In this document: positions 55,815 to 64,000 of the stretch, in pieces
Layout: every line of letters begins with the position of its first letter
Numbering within the stretch: position 1 is the stretch's first letter
Origin: Thereva unica
Taxonomy: Eukaryota > Arthropoda > Insecta > Diptera > Therevidae
NCBI GenBank assembly: GCA_949987705.1
Contig: OX465281.1
Span: 87,820,543 to 87,884,542, forward strand
DNA length: 64,000 nt
Reading direction: 5' to 3'
Program-made: the position numbers and the translations under genes
Notes under the pieces: generated by a model
The model's input: only the letters and a program-made list of their open reading frames with translations
Databases searched by the model: none
Told to the model about the DNA's origin: nothing

Positions 55815-57443
55815 TAGTCGAGGAAATAAAGCACTAAAAAGTGCCAAACCTAGGATTTTTTGAACAGTAAGATGGATTTTAATGCGGTTTTTTGTGTTCG
55901 ATTCGTGAGAGCATCCACAAACTTTGTGACCGGTAGTGATGAATTCATTTTGAAAAAATGCATTTCCTGCAATAAAAATATGCATTTTAGAAGTGCATCT
56001 CAAAGAGACATTCTATCACTCGGTAAATATTGATGGAAATGAGCCGATTTTTGCTACCCGGGGGTTTTTGGGGTCGCTGAGCACGAAAATAACGACGGCA
56101 ACGGTCTCCGAGGTACCTGGTGCCCAGGTAAACTGTAACACCCCTTTTTAAGGGTTTTTTTGCGATGAATTCAATAATAATGAAAAATAATCCAATGAAA
56201 TACACTTTTTTCAATATTTATTTTAGAAGGTGGTTGATTTATACTAAATCAAGCCAAACTTTATGATAAGGGTTAAAACCACCCCTAAATCGACTGAAAA
56301 TAAAAAAAATTGTAAACATTTTTTTTTTTCAAGTTTATGCTTTAAATTCCATTGTATACGTATTGTCAGGCAAATATAAATTTATTTGCAACCCTTAAGG
56401 GGTTAAAACTATCCCTACAATTTGAAAAATCAACGTTAAACAAAAAAAAATTGCAATAACCCCTCCTGGTCCAGCCAATGTTATGAATTTAATCTTCTGC
56501 AGTTGCAAAAAAGATTGCGGTAATTCATGTGGATGCAGAAAGCACGGATTAATCTGCAATCTTGCGTGTACAAATTGTGCAGGCTCCAATTGCTCTAATG
56601 TGGAAAATTATTTACAAAAAGAGCTATTATCGGACGAAACTCAAGGCACAGAAGAAGAAATCGAAGAAGAGATCTTCAATCACTAAAAATAAAAAATTGT
56701 AATACTTATTGCTATTGCTAATTCTCTTAATTTTTTGAGCAATAAAATACATAAACATGGTAAATATTAAGTATAGTAGTACCCACCTCCGATTTTAATG
56801 TTTTCACACAATGTACAGTTTTTGCAAGTTTTTTTTTATTTCAAATTCATTTTTTAAATTGTAGGTGTAGTTTTAACCCCTTAAGGGATGAAAATAAATT
56901 GATTTTTGCCTGACAATACGCATACAATGGAATTGAAAGCATAAGCTTGAAAAAGAACATGTTTAAAATTTTTTTGTTTTCAGTCGATTTAGGGGTGATT
57001 TTAACCCTTAAGGATTATCCCTTATTATAAAGTTTGGCTTGCTTGAAATAAATATTGAAAAAAGTGTATTTCATTGGATTATTTTTATTATTATTGAATT
57101 CATCGCAAAAAATCCTTAAAAAGGGGTGTTGCAGTCCACCCTGGGCACCAGGTACCTCGGAGACGGTTGCCGTCATTATTTTCGTGCTCAGCGACCCCAA
57201 AAACCCCCGAGTAGCAAAAGTCGACTCATTTCCATCAATATTTACCGAGTGATAGAATGTCTCTTTGAGATGCACTTCTAAAATGCATATTTTTATTGCA
57301 GGAAATGCATTTTTTCAAAATGAATTCATCACTACCGGTCACAAAGTTTGTAGACGCTCTCACGAATCGAACACAAAAAACCGCATTAAAATCCATCTTA
57401 CTGTTCAAAAAATCCTAGGTTCAGTGCTTTATTTCCTCGACTA
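55815..57443. mobile_element. Foldback element with ~600-bp inverted arms
   Basis: Arms of about 600 bp (55815-56440 and 56850-57443) are inverted copies at roughly 90 percent identity by eye, starting TAGTCGAGGAAATAAAGCAC. TTA is found on both sides (55812-55814, 57444-57446), a possible 3-bp target duplication. The 400-bp centre carries a cysteine-rich coding fragment. The 3-bp duplication would fit a PIF/Harbinger-like mechanism; the long arms are unusual for it. Confidence 0.7.
56483..56686 (+). CDS. CXC cysteine-motif protein fragment
   Basis: 67 residues from an ATG, though the same frame is open upstream (TPPGPANV), so this is probably the C-terminal end of a larger protein. It contains CSCKKDCGNSCGCRKHGL followed by CNLACTNCAGSNCSN, a tesmin/TSO1-type CXC zinc-binding pattern, then an acidic tail ending EEEIFNH. 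CXC motifs occur in host DNA-binding proteins and at the ends of some transposon proteins. It is the only coding sequence in the foldback element and is not disrupted. Confidence 0.6.
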   Translation: MNLIFCSCKKDCGNSCGCRKHGLICNLACTNCAGSNCSNVENYLQKELLSDETQGTEEEIEEEIFNH

Positions 57444-57447
57444 TTAC

Positions 57448-57647
57448 NNNNNNNNNNNNNNNNNNNNNNNNNNNNNNNNNNNNNNNNNNNNNNNNNNNNN
57501 NNNNNNNNNNNNNNNNNNNNNNNNNNNNNNNNNNNNNNNNNNNNNNNNNNNNNNNNNNNNNNNNNNNNNNNNNNNNNNNNNNNNNNNNNNNNNNNNNNNN
57601 NNNNNNNNNNNNNNNNNNNNNNNNNNNNNNNNNNNNNNNNNNNNNNN
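57448..57647. other. Assembly gap of 200 N
   Basis: Exactly 200 N, so the true length is unknown. It starts one base after the right TTA of the foldback element, as expected if the long inverted repeat defeated assembly. Confidence 0.99.
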
Positions 57648-59040
57648 AAATTTCAACAACAAAAATAAATAGATATTAATAGATCAATAACGATCAATAA
57701 CACTACATCGATCACCGAACTCAAAGTTTAGTGATCTTGCCGTTTTTTGTTCCGTCCCTATCATGTCTACCCATCTAGCCAATTTCCGGCATCTCCGCTA
57801 GTTTGACGGTTCCTCTACGTAAGTTCCTATAGACGCGTGCACACAAAAAAATCAGAAACAATCATAATATGTATAAAAACTGTATAAACGTAATTTAACT
57901 TTATGATAATAAAATAACAATTATGATAATAAAATAATAATAATAATTATTCTTCTTCTTCTTCTTTAACGGCTCTACAACCGGGATCCGGTCCTGGCCT
58001 CGCGCAACTGTACAATAATAATTATTAGTGTAAACATAATATAACTTTATGATGATAAAATAATAAATCATTAGTAATTTATACATGTGGTATTTTTATT
58101 TATATCCAAAATACCAATAGATTTAAGAGACTTTTACCCAACATCGAATCTGTGTTATCAAAAATTACGCAATAGATATTTTGGAATATAGGTATGAATG
58201 AACTAGGATATCTAGGAGCTATGGACTAAATATATTAATTCTTGGTGACTTTCTGTGTCTTTAGATGGTTGACTGTCTCAGTGGGATGATGGTTGTTGCG
58301 TCTTTAGCTGGCATTAGAGATTCGTAAATTTGGTTCATTTCGTTCATGGTTCATAACACTGTATCACTGAACCAGTGCAGTACCATTGAACGAAAGAACG
58401 GAACATGTATTACTTAGTGAATCAGTACATTTGGCTCAGTACACAATTCCGTTCAGTAGGAACGACACAGCACTAACCTGAGAACAAGATGATCCACCAT
58501 GACCATCATAAATCCCGAAAACGAATCCTATTAATAAAAGATATTTAAATTGTTAACTTATTATACTTATCCTTGACACTTCCTTGGCTCTTTTGCACGT
58601 TTTTTATTTTGATAAAATAATTAGTATTTTTAATAAAAAGTAACTATAAACAGCACGTTCTGAGGCACAGCTCTTGCTCCCTTCATGTCTAATGGGATTT
58701 AGATATTTTACTTAAATCCGACGTTCATAAAACCACACATGCACATGCATGATAATATTGTGAGTTGTAAAGAAGGCTTTGGAGAAAATTATTTCCTGAT
58801 TCGAGCAGCTACGCGCGACCGATCCAAATTAATTTGGATTCGCGCGGCAGGCTCGAATACATATGCCTATAGCCGCCCGCTCGAAATCGCTTGCAGCCGT
58901 TTTTGTTGTTTGTTTTTAATATTTTTACGTTTTTTTTAAGGTTTTTAAAATGAAGTGTTTGTCGTCGTAAATTTACAATTTAGAATTAAGATTGCAAAAA
59001 GGAGAGTTATTGAAGACAGATGTTTTAATTTTTATTTTTC
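57648..59040. other. Unassigned AT-rich sequence
   Basis: Simple (TAA)n/(TTC)n runs at 57901-57975 are followed by a small block, CGGCTCTACAACCGGGATCC, that may be a retroposon remnant. No gene is recognised; the frame at 58739-58939 looks random. Confidence 0.45.
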
Positions 59041-59044
59041 TGAG

Positions 59045-60114
59045 GTATTCAAGTATTCGACTCGGTCAATAGGAGCTTTATATGGCAGGCACTACGGCGA
59101 CGTGGACTGCCTGATAAAATAATAGAATTGATAAAAGCCCTATATAACAATTCCAAATGCAGAGTTCTCCATAATGGAGAATTATCCGACATCTTCGAGG
59201 TGAGCTCAGGAGTACGACAAGGATGCCTACTCTTGCCTTTACTATTTCTTATAGTAATAAATGACATCCTTGTCGGCGCTCTAGATAGTAAAACAGGCGG
59301 CATACAATGGGGTTTGTTAGGCCGCCTTAAGGATCGCGACTACGCAGATGATATCTGTTTGCTGGCCCCCAGACACCAGGACTTCAAAAACATGATTAAC
59401 AATTTGGCAACAGAAAGTAGTCCACCAGGCTTAAGGCTAAATCCAACTAAAACTAAAGAAATGCGGATAAATGTAAACACCATTGAACGGACTGCGCTGA
59501 ATAACCGTGACGTGGAACTGGTCGATAAATTCTGCTACCTCGGTAGTATTATTACCGAAAATGGCGGTGCAGAAGAAGATGTCAGTTCCAGAATAAATAA
59601 ATCACGAGGCACATATGCATGCCTGTTCCGCATATGGAGATCGACGGAGATCTCAACTAACACCAAATTGCGGCTGTTCAACTCCAATGTGAAGGCAGTA
59701 CTTTTGTACGGTTGCGAAACATGGAAAGTCACCCAATTCATCACAGGGCGCCTACAAGTCTTCATCAACAGATGCCTTCGTCGTATCCTAAAAATCCGCT
59801 GGCAAGATAGAATTTCAAACGAAGAACTATGGCGCCGTGCCGGCCAAGAAAGGATAGACGACCAAATCAGGCGAAGGAAATGGAATTGGGTTGGCCACAC
59901 CTTGCGACGCGAAAACGAAAATCTAGCCAAACAGGCCCTTGACTGGAATCCGCAAGGATCCCGTCGAGTAGGAAGACCTAGAACAACGTGGAGGGGAAGC
60001 CTACTAGCAGAAGCCGCAACAACTGGGAGATATTGGTCGGAGCTGAGAGCTGTCGCGGAAAACAGAGTCCGCTGGAGGGAAACTGTTTCCGCCATATGCC
60101 CTATGAGCGTTTAA
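59045..60114 (+). pseudogene. LINE D reverse transcriptase C-terminal part
   Basis: An uninterrupted frame from 59045 to a TAA at 60114. It has VFDSVNRSFIWQALRR, SSGVRQGCLLLPLLF and the catalytic DYADDICLLA near 59340, then FCYLGSIIT, LLYGCETWKVT, CLRRILKIRWQDRISN and RRKWNWVGHTLRR. The RT fingers and the endonuclease are lost by truncation, but what remains carries no stop or frameshift, which suggests a recent insertion. Confidence 0.85.
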
Positions 60115-60205
60115 AGTAGCTTAAAGTTTGTTCTTATGGTTAGCCCTGATGAAGCGTTAAATAAACGCAAAACGTCGACGAAGAATAAGGATTGGTGTTT
60201 TATTT
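59045..60205 (+). mobile_element. LINE family D, 5'-truncated
   Basis: Begins in the reverse-transcriptase palm and runs through a 3' untranslated stretch with a GCGTTAAATAAACGC hairpin (about 60153-60167) and AAACGTCGACGAA. It is unlike families A-C. The RT sequence belongs to the broad group of invertebrate endonuclease-reverse transcriptase LINEs; clade not assigned. Confidence 0.8.
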
Positions 60206-60306
60206 ACCTTATTTATAATTAATAAGTTGGCCTATACCAGCTAAATACAAGCGTAATTGAAGTTATACAAGGCCGCTATAAAAAAACAATTTTTTACTGT
60301 GATCTA

Positions 60307-61020
60307 CAGTGAGTGCAAAAAGTGTACGTACGCATGAAAATTTTCAACAGAAAGTGATTTTTCTTAGAAACGTTATTTTTTTGGATATAAAATATATCAT
60401 TCTATCATTACTTAACACTTAATAAAGAATTAATCATCACAAAACAATAACAAAATGAATCCAATGTGATTCAAAAAAAAAAGAAAAAGAAAAATACTCC
60501 ATTTTACCCGCGCAAAAAGTCTTCGTACGGTTGAGATTTCCTAGAAATTTATTGGGATTGTACCGTTAACTTTTTATGATTTTTAAGGAAAAAACTAGGA
60601 AATATTTTTATAGTGGTATTGTAGTTTTCTGTGTTTTAATACCGTGTTTTTCGACAATATTTGCTAAAATGAGTCGGACAAGAAAGGAACTAAGTGAAGA
60701 GGAAAAGAAAATTATAATAAGGCTACATAACCAATGCAAATCTTTGGGAGAAATTGCAAATATTACTGGGAAGCCCAAATCTACAGTGCAGGGTATTGTT
60801 GATAGATTTTCCGAAAGAAAAACTGTGAAAAATAAGCATCGTTGTGGCCGCCCGGAAATTTTAAGTGATCATGATAAAAAGTTAATCCTTCGAAAAGCTA
60901 AGGATAACCCTAAGATAAGTGCGCCAAAAATCGCTACCGAGATGTCGGAATATGTAGGACTTAATGTATCTGTGGAGTCTGGACTATACCGGCATAGAGT
61001 GCGGGCGGGTGCTGCCGCAA
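60307..61020 (+). mobile_element. Tc1-like transposon, left part
   Basis: TA at 60305-60306 is followed by CAGTGAGTGCAAAAAGTGTA, a Tc1-type end, and by the N-terminal part of a transposase. The right half, including the catalytic domain and the second inverted end, is missing. Confidence 0.7.
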
Positions 61021-61043
61021 GTCCACTTCCCCGTGAAAATTAA
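60669..61043 (+). pseudogene. Tc1 transposase DNA-binding domain
   Basis: From the ATG at 60669 (MSRTRKELSEEEKK) the protein has the two helix-turn-helix units of Tc1 transposases: SLGEIANITGKPKSTVQGIVDRF, then a GRP linker (HRCGRPEILS) and ISAPKIATEM. After LNVSVES the similarity ends, and the frame runs into unrelated residues. The DDE catalytic domain is absent. Upstream in-frame codons from 60576 are not part of the family pattern. Confidence 0.8.
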
Positions 61044-61047
61044 ATCC

Positions 61048-61384
61048 TCGCAACAATCAAATAACCAGAAAGATAATCCTGATATAAAGTCATAACCCGG
61101 CCTTTATAAAAAAAAAACTCAGCATCAATAATTATTTAAAAAATCGAAAAACAATAGTGCAAACGGAGTGAAGTGAAAAAAAAAAACAAAACAAATCAAA
61201 GGAGACGTCACTAACACGGAATCCACCAACGCCGTACTGACGGACAGCAAGTAAGTTCCCGTTTCCTCTTCTCCCGCTCCCCCAGCTAGACAACGCCGGC
61301 GCTGCAGCAATATCGGCCAGCTGATGGGAATCGTCTTGCTTTAGCAGGCATAACACTGCAGCAAGGCCGTTCCCATAAGCTCCG
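61048..61384. other. Probable LINE leader sequence
   Basis: A GC-richer stretch precedes a LINE endonuclease start. The longest minus-strand frames here have no family signature. It may be the 5' untranslated or ORF1 end of the same LINE. Confidence 0.35.
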
Positions 61385-61575
61385 ATGGTTGCATCGCCGG
61401 CTGAGTCAGCCATAAATGAGGTCATGGACCTTGCGCAGGAAAGGCCCCTAAACAAAAACAAATATTTCTCCTTTGTTTTTTGTAATATTAGGGGTCTCCT
61501 CGTGAACTTCGATCATGTAATGTGCTATCTTGACAAGCATGCCCCGGATCACAATCTAGTAAGCGCTAATTTCCC
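61385..61575 (+). pseudogene. LINE endonuclease N-terminus
   Basis: Reads FSFVFCNIRGLLVNFDHVMCYLDKHAPD, the first strand and helix of a LINE APE-type endonuclease. It stops at 61575 where the palindrome begins, before the catalytic glutamate. Family E, distinct from A-D. Confidence 0.65.
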
Positions 61576-62117
61576 ATCCCACCAAAAAAACATTAAAAAT
61601 GTGAATTAGAAGTTCGTGGGCGCGGAAATTATTTATTGGGACAGTTTAAAACACACTTATAACAAAAAGAAGTGATATGGATTAGTCAAGATGAATCGTT
61701 AATAGCATGAAATAATTAAACAGGTGCATTTACGAACGAATTCAAAGGAATTATATAACTGCCAATTTTTATTTAAAACTCAATAAAGTATTATCAACCG
61801 CGAAAAAGTTGGCTGGCGCGTTCGTTGTATACCTAGCATGAATCTTTGATGAATTCAGCGTGGCTCAGTCTATAGTATTTCTAATAAAATTTGTTACATT
61901 TCGAAGGGCAGCTAAGATTCATGCTCTAAAATTGTTGTAAAATTCCTTTGAATTCGTTCGTAAATGCACGTGTTTAATTATTTCATGCTATTAACGATTC
62001 ATCTTGACTAATCCATATCACTTCTTTTTGTTATAAGTGTGTTTTAAACTGTCCCAATAAATAATTTCCGCGCCCACGAACTTCTAATTCACATTTTTAA
62101 TGTTTTTTTGGTGGGAT
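61576..62117. repeat. Palindrome with 177-bp arms
   Basis: Arms 61576-61753 and 61941-62117 are inverted copies with about one mismatch (CAGGTGC versus CACGTGC), starting ATCCCACCAAAAAAACATT. The spacer is about 187 bp. It interrupts the LINE endonuclease fragment. No target duplication or coding sequence is seen. Confidence 0.85.
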
Positions 62118-62409
62118 ATCACTCTTTTTTGTTTTAATACATTCTAAAATAAAAAATAAATAATCTTCTGTATAAAGAAATATTATGTATTTAATTGTTC
62201 ATTATATTTTTTTATTTATTTTATAAGTAGGTAATAACAAAATAACAAAATGCAGGAATTCAAATTAATATTATTGCCTTTGTAAAAAAACAAACATAAG
62301 CTCCTTTCGAGTTTCTCGGCCAAGATTTTTTCTGTACTATGGAATTATTGATCCATAACCAGCTCGATTTTTCTTTCAACATGCTGATCTAATGACCTTG
62401 TTCGAGTGT
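62118..62409. other. Unassigned AT-rich spacer
   Basis: No gene or structure recognised between the palindrome and the satellite border. Confidence 0.5.
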
Positions 62410-62455
62410 TCCTTTGAATTCGTTCGTAAATGCACGTGTTTAATTATTTCATGCT
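62410..62455 (+). repeat. Copy of the palindrome's inner arm
   Basis: TTCCTTTGAATTCGTTCGTA through TTATTTCATGCTA is the same as 61942-61990, the inner end of the right arm. It stands exactly at the start of the 128-bp satellite. Confidence 0.8.
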
Positions 62456-64000
62456 AGTGTGTTCTAGTTATGATACCCTTTCATTTTATACCCATGTCGA
62501 TGAGCTATGTAAAGAAAATGGGTATCCGCTTTCTTGACATAACCGCCGTGGATCTAAATATATTTTGAGTATACTAAATCGCTTATTGTGTTCTACTTAC
62601 CATTCCCTTTCATTTGATACCCATGTCGAGGGGGTTGGGAAGAAAATGGTAATCCGCCCTCTTGAGATAACCGCCGTGGATCTAAATATATTTTGAGTAT
62701 ACTAAATCGCTTATTGTGTTCTACTTATCATTCCCTTTCATTTGACACCCATGTCGAGGGGGTTGTGAAGAAAATGGTAATCCGTCCTCTTGAGATGACT
62801 GCCATGGATCTAACCAGATATTGAGTATACTATATAGCTTATTATGTTCTACTTATCATTCCCTTTCATTTGATACCCATGTCGAGGGGGTTGTGAAGAA
62901 AATGGTAATCCGCCCTCTTGAGATGACAGCCATGGATCTAACCAGATATTGAGTATATTATATCGCTTATGGTATTCTACTTATGATACCCTTTCAATTG
63001 ATAGCTATGTCGAGGTGGTGGTGAAGAAATGGTAGTCCGCCCTCTTGAGACGGCCGCCATGGATACAAAGACATAGCTTATTGTATTCTACTTATGATAC
63101 CCTCTCATTTGATACCCATGTCGAGGGGGTTGTGAAGAAAATGGTAATGGGTCCATTTGAGGTGGCCTCGGTGGATCTTACTATTTATTGAGTATACTAT
63201 ATTGCTTATTGTATTCTACTTATCATACCGTTTCATTTGATACCCAAGTCGAGGGGTTGAGAAGAAAATGGTAATCCGCCCCCTTGAGATGACCGCCATG
63301 GATCTAACCAGATATTGAGTATATTATATCGCTTATGGTATTCTACTTATGATACACTTTCAATTGATACCTAGGCCGAGGTGGTGGTGAAGAAATGGTA
63401 GTCCGCCCTCTTGAGACGGCCGCCATGGATATAAAGACATAGCTTATTGTGTTCTACTTATTATACCCTTTCATTTGATACCCATGTCGGGGGGGTTGTG
63501 AAGAAAATGGTAATCCGCCCTCTTGAGATAACCGCCGTGGATCTAAATATATTTTAAGTATACTAAATCGCTTATTGTGTTCTTCTTATCATTCCCTTTC
63601 ATTTGATACCCATGTCGAGGGGGTTGTGAAAAAAATGGTAATCTGTCCTCTTGAGATGACCGCCGGGGATCTAACGGTATATTGAGTATACTATATCGCT
63701 TATAATGTTGTTCTTATTCCCTTTCATTTGATACCAATGTCGAGGAGGTTTTGATGAAAATGGTAATCCGCCCTCTTGAGATAACCGCCATGGATCTAAG
63801 CAGATATTGAGTATATTATATCGCTTATGGTATTCTACTTATGATAGCCTTTCAATTGATACCTATGTCGAGGTGGTGGTGAAGAAATCTTATTCCGCCC
63901 TCTTGAGTCGGCCGCCATGGATATAAAGACATAGCTTAATGTATTCTACTTATTATACCTTTTCATTTGATACCCATGTCGAGGGGGTTGTGAAGAAAAT
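62456..64000. repeat. 128-bp satellite array, runs off window
   Basis: At least 12 units. The first recur at 128-bp spacing (TTCTAC at about 62590, 62718 and 62846), with TTTGATACCCATGTCGAGGG, GAAGAAAATGGTAATCCGCC and CTTGAGATAACCGCC. Some units are a shorter variant with GAGGTGGTGGTGAAGAAATG and GACGGCCGCCATGGATA (62971, 63337, 63829). Identity between units is roughly 85-95 percent by eye. No coding sequence. Confidence 0.9.

Noticed and set aside
57265..57672. 135-codon frame across the N gap
   Set aside because: More than half is undetermined residues from the 200-N gap and the rest is an inverted arm of the foldback element.
62456..64000. Possibility that the 128-bp satellite is a diverged form of the 118-bp Helitron array
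   Set aside because: Apart from being tandem, the units share no extended sequence; period and motifs differ.

Overview
This window is from an animal genome, almost certainly an insect. It is AT-rich, with long intergenic repeats, one short host-like exon and no bacterial features. The retroelement types present (BEL/Pao with an envelope gene, copia with the initiator-tRNA-Met half-site primer, DUF4817-type mariner, Helitrons with 118-bp arrays) are common in insects. I cannot fix the order or species from the sequence alone. Nearly everything is transposable-element sequence, arranged as nests that can be ordered from target-site duplications and empty sites.

Left part (1-23.6 kb). A mariner-like element with very long inverted ends (574-3157) carries a 150-bp MITE in its left end. 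Next lies an inverted-repeat structure whose arms are at 3282-3374 plus 15335-15570 and at 21187-21525. The left arm is split by a LINE (3375-15334). That LINE is split by a BEL/Pao element with an envelope-like gene (4011-13921), and the 5' LTR of the BEL is split by a Helitron (11821-13797). Inside the arms are a second fragment of the same LINE family, a broken Myb/SANT-like gene and a second LINE (17030-20210) followed by a 148-bp tandem repeat.

Middle part (23.6-45 kb). A Ty3/gypsy pol remnant on the minus strand (23660-41432) is interrupted by a LINE (24340-27925) and by a copia element (28471-40541, 5-bp target duplication). The copia element in turn contains a Helitron (28682-31243), a hAT element (32303-35303, itself holding a 525-bp MITE) and a 5'-truncated RTE-like LINE (35829-37873, 15-bp duplication). 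A third Helitron, nearly identical to the second but inverted, lies outside at 42413-44964.

Right part (45-64 kb). This holds a tRNA-Lys-like pseudogene, a LINE copy that keeps the reverse-transcriptase FADD box missing from its sibling, a MIF4G-domain exon (the only host-gene candidate), and Helitron replicase and endonuclease fragments in an unusual order. It also holds three MITEs, a 1.6-kb foldback element around a CXC cysteine motif that abuts a 200-base assembly gap, two more LINE fragments, a broken Tc1-like transposase, a 177-bp-arm palindrome and a 128-bp satellite that runs off the window end.

I did not find a clearly new biochemical system. The most informative observations are the dated insertion nests, the nearly intact but integrase-deleted BEL element with LTRs differing at one site, the inverted pair of near-identical Helitrons, and the foldback element with a CXC core.
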